DNA of 27,830 nt, taken from positions 1 to 27,830 of the forward strand of contig JBASUY010000046.1 in NCBI GenBank assembly GCA_049275655.1. The letters run 5' to 3'. Shown in pieces: positions 6,192-14,730 of this stretch. The first letter of the stretch is position 1. The number at the start of each line of letters is the position of its first letter. The notes beneath the pieces were generated by a model. The model made no database searches and was not told the origin of the DNA. It saw only the letters and a program-made list of their open reading frames with translations. The DNA comes from Sherwoodlollariibacterium sp049275655 (GTDB lineage: Bacteria; Omnitrophota; Gorgyraeia; Gygaellales; Profunditerraquicolaceae). Both the position numbers and the translations under genes were made by a program.

Positions 6192-8264
6192 ATGAGCAAT
6201 GATAAAATAAAGATTGAATTTAGTGGGCGTAATTTAATATTAGAGACAGGCAGGCTTGCTAAGCAGGCTAATGGCGCTGTAACTATAACTTATGGGGGGA
6301 CTGTTGTTTTGGCGACTGCCTGCATATCGCCTGAGATAAAAGAGGGGCGTGATTTTTTCCCTTTGACCGTTGAGTATCAGGAAAAGACTTATGCCGCCGG
6401 TAAGATTCCCGGTGGTTTTTTTAAAAGGGAAGGACGGCCTTCAGAGAGCGAGATCCTTGCCGCCCGATTAATAGACCGCCCCATAAGGCCGCTATTTCCT
6501 AAAGGGCTATTTAACGATGTGCAGGTAATGGCGATTGTTTTATCCAGTGATGGGCAAAATGACCCGGATGTCTTAGCGGTTAACGCTGCCTCAGCTGCCC
6601 TATCTATATCAGATATACCTTTTAATGGCCCGCTTGTTGCTTGCAGGGTAGCTAGGGTTAATGGTGAGTTAATAGTCAACCCTACATATGCCCAGTTAGA
6701 TAGCGCAGATTTAGAAGTGGTAATAGCGATGAATAGCAAAGGCATTGTTATGCTTGAATCAAGGGCAAACGAAGTCTCGGAAGAAGATTATATAAAAGCC
6801 ATTAGATTTGCGCAGCCTTACTTAAAAGAATTAATAGCAATGCAGGAAGATTTTACTAATAGATACGGTAAGAAAAAGTTACAGGTTGAGCTTAAAAATA
6901 TACCTTTAGAACTAAAAAATAAAGTAGATCAGTTATCACGCCAGCGGTTAAAAGAATCCTTTTCTCTTAGCAAAAAAGAAGAGCGGGAGGATTTTATGCG
7001 TCTTTTGATTAAGGAGTTAGAAGAAAAGCTTTTGCCCGAAGGTTATTTAGCTGAAGATGTGAGGATGGCTTTTTTTGATTTAGAAGAAGAGGAGTTTAGA
7101 AATAAGGTATTAGAGTCTAGCAGGCGTTTGGACGGCAGGGATTTTAAAGAGATACGCCCGATTACCTGTGAGGTTGCTGTATTGCCGTGTACCCATGGTT
7201 CAAGCGTTTTTACCCGAGGGCAGACGCAGAGCCTATGTGTTACCACTTTAGGTACTGGAGAAGATGAGCAGTTAATAGAAGCGCTTGAGGGCGAGAAATA
7301 CAAGAATTTTATGTTACATTACAGTTTTCCTCCTTTTAGTGTAGGTGAAACCGGACCTGTGCGCGGACCGGGGAGAAGGGAGATAGGGCACGGCGCTTTA
7401 GCAGAAAAAGCCCTTTTATCAGTAATGCCTTCAAAAGATAATTTTCCTTATACGGTAAGAGTCGTCTCTGAAATTTTAGAGTCTAACGGCTCTTCAAGTA
7501 TGGCTACGGTTTGCGCTGCGGCCCTTTCGCTTATGGATGCGGGGGTTCCGATAAAAAGCCCTGTTGCCGGAGTAGCTTTGGGTTTGATAAAAGATAAGGA
7601 TAAAGAGATTATTCTTACTGATATAGCAGGGCTTGAGGACCATTTTGGGGATATGGATTTTAAGGTCGCAGGGACAAAGTCCGGGATGACAGCAGTCCAA
7701 TTAGACCTAAAGATAGACGGGATATCTATAGAGTTATTAGAGAGGGCATTAGCCCAAAGTAAAGAAGCAAGGGAGTTTATTTTAGGGAAGATGAATGAAG
7801 TTTTGTCTAACCCCCGCGAAGAGCTTTCTACCTATGCCCCGCGCATTGATGTTTTAAAGATAAATACAGAAAAGATAGGCGAACTTATTGGGCCGGGTGG
7901 CAAGAATGTAAAAGCGATTATCGCCTCAACAGGGGCAAGCGTGGATATTAAGGATGACGGCACGGTCTTGGTAGGTTCTACGGATGCCGCAAAATCAGAG
8001 GCTGCGATTAAGATGATTAAGGCAATAACCGACGATATTGAGGTCGGGCGTATTTATACGGGCAAGGTAAAGCGCATAATGCCCTTTGGCGCTTTTTGCG
8101 AAATTGCCCCGCGTAAAGAAGGTTTAGTACATGTCTCTGAATTATCGGATAAGTTTGTTAAGAACGTAGAAGAGGTAGTTAAGATTGGCGATGAGATTAA
8201 GGTTAAGGTTATAGGTATAGATGAATTAGGCAGGATTAATTTAAGCCGCAAACAAGCCGAATAG
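6192..8264 (+). CDS. pnp: Polyribonucleotide nucleotidyltransferase (PNPase)
   Basis: This 690-residue protein has the full PNPase layout: first RNase PH domain (about 10-145) with FFKREGRPSE at 76-85, a helical linker (about 235-300), second catalytic RNase PH domain (310-545) with TRGQTQ at 341-346 and the acidic catalytic stretch EDHFGDMDFKVAGT from 482, a KH domain with IGPGGK (566-571), and an S1 domain (about 618-688). It degrades RNA 3' to 5' with phosphate and can add heteropolymeric tails, usually within the degradosome. No Shine-Dalgarno is visible before the ATG, so translation may be coupled to rpsO. The gene is complete. Confidence 0.97.
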   Translation: MSNDKIKIEFSGRNLILETGRLAKQANGAVTITYGGTVVLATACISPEIKEGRDFFPLTVEYQEKTYAAGKIPGGFFKREGRPSESEILAARLIDRPIRPLFPKGLFNDVQVMAIVLSSDGQNDPDVLAVNAASAALSISDIPFNGPLVACRVARVNGELIVNPTYAQLDSADLEVVIAMNSKGIVMLESRANEVSEEDYIKAIRFAQPYLKELIAMQEDFTNRYGKKKLQVELKNIPLELKNKVDQLSRQRLKESFSLSKKEEREDFMRLLIKELEEKLLPEGYLAEDVRMAFFDLEEEEFRNKVLESSRRLDGRDFKEIRPITCEVAVLPCTHGSSVFTRGQTQSLCVTTLGTGEDEQLIEALEGEKYKNFMLHYSFPPFSVGETGPVRGPGRREIGHGALAEKALLSVMPSKDNFPYTVRVVSEILESNGSSSMATVCAAALSLMDAGVPIKSPVAGVALGLIKDKDKEIILTDIAGLEDHFGDMDFKVAGTKSGMTAVQLDLKIDGISIELLERALAQSKEAREFILGKMNEVLSNPREELSTYAPRIDVLKINTEKIGELIGPGGKNVKAIIASTGASVDIKDDGTVLVGSTDAAKSEAAIKMIKAITDDIEVGRIYTGKVKRIMPFGAFCEIAPRKEGLVHVSELSDKFVKNVEEVVKIGDEIKVKVIGIDELGRINLSRKQAE

Positions 8265-8285
8265 CTTTTAATTATAAATTAGGCA

Positions 8286-10481
8286 GTGAGAGAAAAAAGG
8301 ATAAATGAAATAAAGGGCGTAGTCTTAGTTGCTGTTGGCTTGATGGTCTTAGCCAGCCTCTTAAGATTTGAGCGCCTTGATTTGCCGCTTTATACATCTC
8401 ATCCAAACATCCCCCCAAGAAATCTTTTAGGAATATTTGGTGCTTACTTAGGAGAATTAGTAGTATTTTTGCTTGGCAGGCCGGTAAGTTTAGTCTTTCC
8501 GGTTTTAATTATACTCCTTGGAGTTAAATTCTTCCGTCAGAAAAAGCCTTATTTAAGCCTGCCTAGGGTTTCAGGGATGTTGGTTTTGCTTATCTCTTTA
8601 AGCTCTATTATCGGGATGTTTCATCTTACCAATGAAAGCTCAAGGCTTTATTATTCCGGGCTCTTTGGGGCGCTCTCCTCTAAGTTTATAACCACTTACT
8701 TTAGTCGGTTAGGAGGGTTTATTATTTTTATTACCTTTGCCCTCCTCTCCCTAGCTTTAGTTACAGAGGCGCTTATCTCATCTTTATTTTTACGCTATAC
8801 AGCAAGGATAAAAGACATTTTTTCTGCCTTATTTAGTATTCGTAAGCGCCCGTATAAATATAAAGTTAAAGCAGTAACTAAGAAAGATTTTGCAGTAGCT
8901 TCTTTAAAGCAGAAAACAGAAAAAGAGTTACCTCAACCTTTTAAGGCTCAGCCGGTTATTAAGCCAAAAATTCAAATTAGCCCTAAGCCTCCGGTAAAAG
9001 AGGTTAAAGAGAAGATACGGGAGTTAAAGATAGGGGATTACCACCTGCCCTCATTAGAGTTGCTTGATGTTCCGCCTCCCCCTGAAGAGCGGCAGATTAA
9101 AGAAGACTTAGAAGGCAACGCCAGAGTTTTAGAGGATACTTTAGGGGATTTTGGAATCTCAGCAAGAGTTACGGATATTGAAAGGGGTCCGATAATTACT
9201 AGGTATGAGCTTGAGCCTGCGCCGGGAGTAAAATTAAGCCGTATTATAACCTTAAGCGATGATATCGCCTTAAATATGAAAGCCCAGTCAGTAAGGATTC
9301 TTGCGCCTATTCCGGGGAAGGATAGGGTTGGCATAGAAGTCCCTAATACCCAAGGAAGTTTTGTCTATTTAAAAGAGGTCTTCTCCTCCGCGGAGTTTCA
9401 ATCTAATAAGGCTGCTTTAGCCCTTGCTTTAGGCAAAGATATTACCGGCAAACCGATAGTTACTGATTTAGATGATATGCCGCATCTATTGATTGCCGGG
9501 ACTACTGGGTCAGGCAAGACCGTATGTGTTAACTCTTTAATTTTATCTTTGATTTTTAGAAATTCTCCGACGGATTTAAAATTTGTAATGATTGACCCGA
9601 AGATGGTGGAACTTATGCCTTTTAACGGATTACCCCATCTTTTATGCCCTGTGGTTACTGATTCAAAGAAAGCATATACTGCCCTTAATTGGGTTGTCTC
9701 AGAGATGGAAGAGCGATATCAGCTTTTAGCAAAGGTAAGCGCCAGAAACATAGAGCTATACAATGAAAAACAAGAAAAAGAGAAACAAGATAAACTCCCT
9801 TACATAGTAGTTATAGTTGATGAGTTTGCTGACCTTATGAGCGTTGCCCGTGACCAGACTGAGACTGCGGTTCAGCGCTTAGCACAGTTATCGCGCGCCG
9901 TAGGAATCCATCTTATACTTGCTACTCAGAGGCCTTCAGTAAATGTAATCACCGGGGTTATTAAGGCAAACCTTCCTGCGCGTATCTCTTTTAAGGTCGC
10001 CTCAAAAGTTGATTCGCGCACGGTTTTGGATATGAACGGAGCAGATAAACTTTTAGGAAAAGGGGATATGCTCTTTTTACGCCCCGGGGAATCCAAGCCT
10101 ATACGCATACAGGGGGCTTTAGTAGGGGATAAGGAGATAGAACGGGTTGTATCTTTTATAAAGTCTCAGGCAGAGCCGGCCTACAATGAGCAGATATTAA
10201 AAGAGAAAGGAAAGACTGGAGTAAATAGTTCAGAGAAGGATGAGTTTTATGATGAGGCGGTTAAGATTGTATTAGAGAGTAATCAGGCTTCGGTATCTAT
10301 TCTTCAGCGGAGGATGCGCTTAGGTTATACAAGGGCAGCACGGATTATTGATATGATGGAAGAAGAAGGATTAGTCGGGCCTTATGAAGGGAGTAAGCCG
10401 CGTAAGATTTTAGTTGACCGGGAAGCATACCTAAAGGGCATTATTGAGGATATGCAAGGTGGTAGGCAGGATGAACATTGA
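8286..10481 (+). CDS. ftsK: DNA translocase FtsK
   Basis: This 731-residue membrane-anchored motor has four hydrophobic segments (about 11-25, 48-80, 97-112, 142-165), a basic proline-rich linker (190-250), the alpha domain (about 260-350), a RecA-like motor with Walker A GTTGSGKT (405-412) and Walker B IVVIVDEFADL (507-517), and a C-terminal winged-helix gamma domain (about 652-715, ILQRRMRLGYTRAARIIDMM) that reads polar chromosomal motifs and activates XerCD. The size fits the short-linker FtsK/SpoIIIE class. The start is GTG 8286 because an in-frame TAG lies just upstream and the next in-frame Met (residue 20) would remove the first membrane span. The ribosome-binding site is weak. xerD, its likely partner, is at 22.9 kb. 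Confidence 0.95.
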   Translation: MREKRINEIKGVVLVAVGLMVLASLLRFERLDLPLYTSHPNIPPRNLLGIFGAYLGELVVFLLGRPVSLVFPVLIILLGVKFFRQKKPYLSLPRVSGMLVLLISLSSIIGMFHLTNESSRLYYSGLFGALSSKFITTYFSRLGGFIIFITFALLSLALVTEALISSLFLRYTARIKDIFSALFSIRKRPYKYKVKAVTKKDFAVASLKQKTEKELPQPFKAQPVIKPKIQISPKPPVKEVKEKIRELKIGDYHLPSLELLDVPPPPEERQIKEDLEGNARVLEDTLGDFGISARVTDIERGPIITRYELEPAPGVKLSRIITLSDDIALNMKAQSVRILAPIPGKDRVGIEVPNTQGSFVYLKEVFSSAEFQSNKAALALALGKDITGKPIVTDLDDMPHLLIAGTTGSGKTVCVNSLILSLIFRNSPTDLKFVMIDPKMVELMPFNGLPHLLCPVVTDSKKAYTALNWVVSEMEERYQLLAKVSARNIELYNEKQEKEKQDKLPYIVVIVDEFADLMSVARDQTETAVQRLAQLSRAVGIHLILATQRPSVNVITGVIKANLPARISFKVASKVDSRTVLDMNGADKLLGKGDMLFLRPGESKPIRIQGALVGDKEIERVVSFIKSQAEPAYNEQILKEKGKTGVNSSEKDEFYDEAVKIVLESNQASVSILQRRMRLGYTRAARIIDMMEEEGLVGPYEGSKPRKILVDREAYLKGIIEDMQGGRQDEH

Positions 10482-11238
10482 GCCATTAAGCGAAAGATTA
10501 AAAAGGGCGCGCAAGGCAAAGGGGTTTACCTTAGAAGAACTCCAAAAAAAGACTAAGGTACATATTAATATACTCAAGGCGATAGAAGGAGAGTCGCTGA
10601 CAAACCTAAGCCCTGTATATCTAAAAGGGTTTATTAAGATTTATTGTAATGCCTTAGAAGTTGATTACAAGGATTATATCCCGGATAGCAAAGAGGCTAT
10701 TCTGCCAAAAGATGGTAAAAAGCAGGATAAAGAGGCGGGTTCTTTTTTAAAGAGCGTAGAGGTAAAGTTAAATACCTTAAAACCCAATAATCGTTTTAAA
10801 AAAATTATAGTTATTTTAATTCTCCTTTTTCTTTTAGTTTTATTTTTATTCAGGATAGGAGGGTGTATTTCGTTAAAGCGTAGGCAGATGAAAGATTTAA
10901 GCGCACGCCAACAGGTTTCTACCTCTACTCCCTCGCAGCCGCAATCCTTGGCAATCCCAAAAGAAGCTATGGAGGGGATAAGGCTAGTAGTTAGCGCTAA
11001 AGAAAGATGCCTTGTTTTTGTTAAGGTTGACGGCAAGGTAGTTTTTCATCGGCTCTTAGAGAAAGGAAGGTCTAATACTTGGAGGGCTAAAGAAAGGATA
11101 GACCTTTCCTTGGGCAATGCCTCGGCAGTGGAGCTGATAGTTAACGGAGAGCGTTTTACGAACTTAGGGGGCAAGAGGGGACAGCCACTTAATAATATAG
11201 TTATTACCGTAAAAGAGGGTTTAAAGATTCCCCGGTGA
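10471..11238 (+). CDS. rodZ: RodZ-like membrane protein with N-terminal HTH
   Basis: ATG 10471 lies inside the end of ftsK (11-nt overlap) and just after AGGTGGTAGGCAGG; an upstream in-frame start at 10444 is less likely because the HTH homology begins after 10471. The 255-residue product has a cytoplasmic RodZ-type helix-turn-helix (about 5-70: LSERLKRARKAKGFTLEELQ, LKAIEGES, YLKGFIKIYCNAL), a single membrane span (about 111-129), a Ser/Thr/Pro/Gln-rich stretch, and a C-terminal beta domain (about 168-250) with VVSAKERCLVFVKVDG and VELIVNGERF, as in DUF4115. RodZ links MreB to the elongation machinery. No mreB is in the window, so the name rests on domain architecture. rimO starts within its stop codon. 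Confidence 0.82.
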   Translation: MNIEPLSERLKRARKAKGFTLEELQKKTKVHINILKAIEGESLTNLSPVYLKGFIKIYCNALEVDYKDYIPDSKEAILPKDGKKQDKEAGSFLKSVEVKLNTLKPNNRFKKIIVILILLFLLVLFLFRIGGCISLKRRQMKDLSARQQVSTSTPSQPQSLAIPKEAMEGIRLVVSAKERCLVFVKVDGKVVFHRLLEKGRSNTWRAKERIDLSLGNASAVELIVNGERFTNLGGKRGQPLNNIVITVKEGLKIPR

Positions 11239-12476
11239 AAAGAAGAGTCGGCGTATTAAGCTTAGGATGCCCCAGGAATTTAGTTGATACTGAGAGCATT
11301 TTAAGCCGATTGTCGGATAAAGGATACAGTATAGTTGACATAGATAAAGCGCGCATAGCTTTGGTGAATACCTGCGCTTTTACTAAAGAGGCTAAAGAAG
11401 AGTCGATAGAGGTAATTTTAGATTTAATAGATTTAAAGAAGCAGGGCAAGGTTGATAAGATAATTATCTATGGTTGTTTGGCCCAACGCTACCAACACTC
11501 TTTAGCCAAAGAGTTGCCTGAGGTGGATGCTTTTATAGGCAGGGCCTCTTTAGACAATAGCGTTAATAAGGTTAGGCTTACCCCTAATCATTATGCATAT
11601 CTTAAGATATGCGAGGGGTGTATAAATTATTGTAGTTTTTGTGTCATACCTAAGATTAAGGGGAAGTTAACCAGCGCTTCCGTAGCTTCAATATTAAAAA
11701 AGACAAAGGAGTTTAACCGTCAAGGCATATCAGAGTTAAATATTATAGGCCAAGATATTACTGCCTTTGGTTTTGACTTAAAGCCACGCGCTTGCCTTAC
11801 GGTTTTACTTAAAAAGATATTAAAGGTTGCAAGGGATATCGGTTGGATAAGGCTTTTATACCTATACCCTGAGAGGATAACAGAAGAATTACTAAAAATA
11901 ATAAGAGACGAAGAGAGGGTCTGTAAATATATTGATATTCCTATCCAGCACGTTAACAACCGTATCTTAAAGCTTATGAATAGAAAGACGACTAAATCCC
12001 AAATCTTAAGATTAATAGAAAGGATTCGTAAAGTTATCCCCAACGCTTCCTTAAGGACGAGTATAATTGTAGGTTTCCCCGGAGAGAGAGAAAGAGAGTT
12101 TAAGGAGTTATTATCCTTTATTAAAGATGTTAAGTTTGAGCGTTTAGGGGCTTTTAAATATTCCCGTGAAGAGGGAACGGTAGCGTATGGTTTACCGGGG
12201 CAGATTCCAGAGAAGGTTAAATCCCAGAGGTTTAATCAGGTAATGTCTTCCCAGAGTAAGGTTGCCCGTTTGGTTAACGGCAAATTTTTAGGTAGTATCT
12301 TAAAGGTTTTAATTGAAGAGCGAAACAAAGACGGCTACATCGGGCGCACGGAGTTTGACGCCCCTGAGGTTGACGGGTTGGTATATGTTAAATCTAAATT
12401 TAAGTTTAACCCCGGTGATTTTGTTAAAGCAAAGATTACGGATACCTTAGAGTATGATTTAGTAGGGGAGGTGTAA
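11235..12476 (+). CDS. rimO: Ribosomal protein S12 methylthiotransferase RimO
   Basis: The gene starts at GTG 11235, overlapping the rodZ-like stop as GTGA. The 413-residue product has the N-terminal UPF0004 domain with SLGCPRNLVDTE and cluster cysteines C12, C47 and C81, a radical-SAM domain with CX3CX2C (C129, C133, C136), and a C-terminal TRAM domain (about 350-413). SLGCPRNLVDTE and the TRAM motif GRTEFDAPEVDG distinguish RimO from the related MiaB. RimO uses two 4Fe-4S clusters and SAM to methylthiolate an Asp of ribosomal protein S12. It is slightly shorter than the E. coli enzyme (441 residues). Its end carries GGGGAGGTG, the ribosome-binding site for pgsA. Confidence 0.95.
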   Translation: MKRRVGVLSLGCPRNLVDTESILSRLSDKGYSIVDIDKARIALVNTCAFTKEAKEESIEVILDLIDLKKQGKVDKIIIYGCLAQRYQHSLAKELPEVDAFIGRASLDNSVNKVRLTPNHYAYLKICEGCINYCSFCVIPKIKGKLTSASVASILKKTKEFNRQGISELNIIGQDITAFGFDLKPRACLTVLLKKILKVARDIGWIRLLYLYPERITEELLKIIRDEERVCKYIDIPIQHVNNRILKLMNRKTTKSQILRLIERIRKVIPNASLRTSIIVGFPGEREREFKELLSFIKDVKFERLGAFKYSREEGTVAYGLPGQIPEKVKSQRFNQVMSSQSKVARLVNGKFLGSILKVLIEERNKDGYIGRTEFDAPEVDGLVYVKSKFKFNPGDFVKAKITDTLEYDLVGEV

Positions 12477-12479
12477 AAG

Positions 12480-13058
12480 ATGAACTTAGCTAATAAACTA
12501 ACTATGGCAAGGATTCTACTTACCTTTGTTTTTATGATTGTTTTTTCCCGGCAAGGGCTATTGCCTAAGGTATTTGCTTTTATTATTTTTATAGTGGCAG
12601 CCCTCTCGGATTTATTTGACGGTATGATTGCAAAGAAGAAGAATATGATTACCGACTTTGGCAGGCTTATGGACCCTATAGCCGATAAGATACTTGTTCT
12701 AGCTGCATTTGCGGTTTTTTTAGAGATGCAGATTATAGAGTCGTGGATGTTTATAATTATCGTATCAAGGGAGATACTGATTACTTCTTTGCGGCTCTTT
12801 GCCCTTAATAAGGGGAAGATTTTATCTGCTGTCCGCGCGGGCAAACATAAGACATTTTCGCAGATGGCGGTAATATTTTATATCTTAAGTTTTATTACGC
12901 TAAAAGAGTTTGTTAAAACATACTCTGAGTGGAACCCTGTATGGGAGGATTTTTTTAGAAAGAGTATAGGCATACTTATGCTTTTTACCGTAGGCCTAAC
13001 CCTTTATTCAGGGGTATCTTATTTGTGGGAGAATCGTAAGGTTATCACAAAACTTTAA
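12480..13058 (+). CDS. pgsA: CDP-diacylglycerol-glycerol-3-phosphate 3-phosphatidyltransferase
   Basis: A 192-residue integral membrane protein with the CDP-alcohol phosphotransferase motif: D44, D47-G48, A51-K52, G61, D65, D69 (SDLFDGMIAKK...GRLMDPIAD). The usual Arg after Ala is Lys here, a conservative change. The N-terminus NLANKLTMARI matches the PgsA start (NxPNxLTxxRI). It makes phosphatidylglycerophosphate, the precursor of phosphatidylglycerol. Several hydrophobic helices span the rest. The next gene, pgpA, starts on its last stop-codon base (TAATG), so the two sequential steps of phosphatidylglycerol synthesis are translationally coupled. Confidence 0.93.
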   Translation: MNLANKLTMARILLTFVFMIVFSRQGLLPKVFAFIIFIVAALSDLFDGMIAKKKNMITDFGRLMDPIADKILVLAAFAVFLEMQIIESWMFIIIVSREILITSLRLFALNKGKILSAVRAGKHKTFSQMAVIFYILSFITLKEFVKTYSEWNPVWEDFFRKSIGILMLFTVGLTLYSGVSYLWENRKVITKL

Positions 13059-13519
13059 TGCTTAAAATTTTAGTAAGATTACTGGGCACTTTTTTTTATA
13101 TAGGCTACCTGCCTCTTATCCCCGGGACATTCGGAAGTTTAGCAGGGATAGCCCTCTACCTTCTTGTGCAAAAAAATCCTTGGGTTTATCTATTCCTTAC
13201 GCTCTTACTTATCATTATCGGGTTTTGGGTTTCTAATAAAGCTGAAAAGTTAATGGGCAGGAAGGACCCTTCCTGCGTGGTTATAGATGAGGTCTGCGGT
13301 ATGCTCGTAAGCCTGCTTTTCATTCCTTTTAACCTAAGGTTTTTAATCATTGCTTTTGTATTCTTCCGTATCCTTGATACCTTAAAGCCGTTTCCTTCCG
13401 GAAGGCTGGAGAAGCGCGGGGGAGGAATTGGGGTTATGTCAGATGATTTGATTGCAGGTATCTATACTAACCTTATACTTCAAGCCGTCTTAAGGTTAAT
13501 CTCTTTTAGGGCTTCGTAA
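13058..13519 (+). CDS. pgpA: Phosphatidylglycerophosphatase A
   Basis: The 153-residue membrane protein shows PgpA motifs: GYLPLIPGTFGSLAG (16-30), KDPSCVVIDEVCGML (69-83) and FRILDTLKPFPSGRLEK (103-119), followed by GIGVMSDDLIAG (124-134). It removes the phosphate from phosphatidylglycerophosphate to yield phosphatidylglycerol, using Mg and acidic residues of the DE and DD motifs. It overlaps pgsA by one base. Its last 40 bases overlap the 3' end of thpR on the opposite strand, and no terminator is visible between them. Confidence 0.93.
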   Translation: MLKILVRLLGTFFYIGYLPLIPGTFGSLAGIALYLLVQKNPWVYLFLTLLLIIIGFWVSNKAEKLMGRKDPSCVVIDEVCGMLVSLLFIPFNLRFLIIAFVFFRILDTLKPFPSGRLEKRGGGIGVMSDDLIAGIYTNLILQAVLRLISFRAS

Positions 13520-14052
13520 ATCGGCCCGCTATTAGTTAATATACTTTTAAATATTGTAATCTTATCTACATTAAAGGTAATCCTTTTGTCACAATATTTA
13601 ATATTTACCTCTTTAATCCGGAAGGCGAGCTTTGTTCTATCTATCAAGGATTTTACCCTGCCTAATGTTATATGAGAAGAAAATACCCTTTTTCCTTTTG
13701 CTATGCCTATTTCTTCTAATTCTTCCTCTATCGCCTTAACTAAACTTATTATATCTTCGTTGCCTTCTTTTGTTCCTATCCAAATTACCTTAGGTTGGTT
13801 TATAGAAGGAAAAGCCCCTAATCCGGCAATAGCTATATTAAAATAAGTTTTTTTAAAGAGTGCATTTTCAGTAGCCTTAATTATCTCTTCTATTTTATCT
13901 GTACTAACCTCCCCTATAAACTTAAGGGTTAAATGTATATTCTTAGGCTCTACCCAAGTAATTCTTTCTTTGCGCTCTTTTAACTCTTCTTGTATTAAAG
14001 AGATGTCTTCCTGTGCTTTTTTAGGTAGTTTAATTGCGATAAATACTCTCAT
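13480..14052 (-). CDS. thpR: RNA 2',3'-cyclic phosphodiesterase (LigT/ThpR family)
   Basis: The 190-residue protein belongs to the 2H phosphoesterase superfamily. The two catalytic HxTx motifs are H40-L-T-L (KNIHLTLKFIGEV) and H127-I-T-L (FSSHITLGRVKS), and the N-terminus MRVFIAIKLP is typical of the family. Members hydrolyse 2',3'-cyclic phosphates on RNA ends and can ligate tRNA halves in vitro. The ATG lies 3 nt after the pncC stop, with no Shine-Dalgarno, suggesting coupling. The C-terminus (SGPIYEALKEI) is the conserved family ending, so the 40-nt antisense overlap with pgpA includes genuine thpR coding sequence. Confidence 0.9.
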   Translation of the reverse strand: MRVFIAIKLPKKAQEDISLIQEELKERKERITWVEPKNIHLTLKFIGEVSTDKIEEIIKATENALFKKTYFNIAIAGLGAFPSINQPKVIWIGTKEGNEDIISLVKAIEEELEEIGIAKGKRVFSSHITLGRVKSLIDRTKLAFRIKEVNIKYCDKRITFNVDKITIFKSILTNSGPIYEALKEINLKTA

Positions 14053-14055
14053 ATT

Positions 14056-14526
14056 TTATTTTAGGAGGGATTTTAGCAATTTTAAGGAGTTTAGGGATGC
14101 TTGGTTTCTTATTGAAGTGCGCTTACCCTTAAATAAAAACTTTTTAGAGATAACCTTTTTATTATTTGATACTGCGATAAATACTCTCCCCACGGGTTTA
14201 TCAGCTGTTGCGCCTGTTGGCCCGGCAATACCGGTTATCCCTATGCCGTAGTCTGTTTTTGCTATGCGGCGTATAGAATACGCCATCTTTTCTGCTATCT
14301 CTTTAGATACCGCGCCTTTCTTTGCTATTAGTTTAGCCGGGATGCCTAATATTTTTATCTTTGATTCATTACTGTAGGTAATTACCCCTAAGATAAAGTA
14401 TCTTGAGCTTCCGGGAAAATCGGTAAGTATTTTTGAGGTTAAGCCTCCGGTGCAGGATTCAGCAACTGATAGAGTCTTTTGTGTATAGAGGAGCCTGTTG
14501 TGTATGTATCTTATAATTTTATCCAT
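14056..14526 (-). CDS. pncC: Nicotinamide-nucleotide amidase (CinA C-terminal domain, stand-alone)
   Basis: The 156-residue product is a stand-alone CinA C-terminal domain: SVAESCTGGLTSKIL (catalytic Ser in SCTGG, 24-28), LGVITYSNESK, KGAVSKEIAEKMA and GITGIAGPTGATADKPVG. PncC deamidates NMN to nicotinate mononucleotide in NAD recycling. The N-terminal MoCF-like half of full CinA is absent. ATG 14526 is chosen over an in-frame TTG at 14535: the minus-strand promoter (-10 at 14538-14543) would start transcription around 14528-14532, downstream of the TTG, leaving the ATG almost leaderless. It is divergent from the riboflavin operon. Confidence 0.88.
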   Translation of the reverse strand: MDKIIRYIHNRLLYTQKTLSVAESCTGGLTSKILTDFPGSSRYFILGVITYSNESKIKILGIPAKLIAKKGAVSKEIAEKMAYSIRRIAKTDYGIGITGIAGPTGATADKPVGRVFIAVSNNKKVISKKFLFKGKRTSIRNQASLNSLKLLKSLLK

Positions 14527-14537
14527 CTTAAGCAAGC

Positions 14538-14566
14538 ATTATAATCCCCTTTAAAGATATTGACAA
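14538..14566 (-). promoter_or_regulatory. Promoter of pncC-thpR
   Basis: On the minus strand, TTGTCA (14561-14566), a 17-bp spacer and a perfect TATAAT (14538-14543). The AAGGGG between the boxes therefore cannot serve as a ribosome-binding site. Its -35 box coincides with the -35 box of the oppositely directed rib promoter. Confidence 0.7.
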
Positions 14567-14587
14567 GGTTAGTTTTTCTGTTATACT
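14560..14587 (+). promoter_or_regulatory. Promoter of the FMN riboswitch-ribBA operon
   Basis: TTGACA (14560-14565), a 16-bp spacer and TATACT (14582-14587). The predicted start is near 14594, just before the riboswitch P1 stem at 14598. Confidence 0.85.
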
Positions 14588-14597
14588 AATAACTAAT

Positions 14598-14720
14598 TAA
14601 TCTTCAGGGCAGGGTGAGATTCCCGACCGGCGGTTAAGCCCGCAAGCCTGCTATGATAAAGGCAGGCAGATTTGGTAAGATTCCAAAGCCGATAGTTAAA
14701 GTCTAGATGGAAGAAGATTA
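14598..14720 (+). ncRNA. FMN riboswitch (RFN element)
   Basis: The conserved RFN core is plain: ATCTTCAGGGCAGGGTGAGA, then TTCCCGACCGGCGGT, AAGCCCGC, a variable hairpin (GCCTGC...GCAGGC, about 14646-14669), then GATTCCAAAGCCGATAGT and AGTCTAGATGGAAGAAGATT. P1 is closed by TAATCTTC (14598-14605) pairing with GAAGATTA (14713-14720), 8 bp. It binds FMN, and with the terminator just downstream it would stop transcription of the riboflavin operon when FMN is plentiful. Confidence 0.97.
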
Positions 14721-14730
14721 GCATTATTAT

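Noticed and set aside
8240..8285. Terminator between pnp and ftsK
   Set aside because: Only a weak AT-only stem (TAATT/AATTA) is present, without a T-run; the genes are 21 nt apart and probably cotranscribed.
10444..10470. Nine-residue N-terminal extension of the rodZ-like gene
   Set aside because: ATG 10471 has a good ribosome-binding site, and the HTH homology starts just after it; the extension is an ftsK shadow.
12335..12844. 169-codon open frame on the minus strand over rimO/pgsA
   Set aside because: It lies wholly over two conserved genes and has no recognisable protein features; it is a frame shadow.
14527..14535. TTG start for pncC with AAGGGG as ribosome-binding site
   Set aside because: AAGGGG lies between the -35 and -10 boxes of the only good promoter, so it would not be transcribed; ATG 14526 is preferred.
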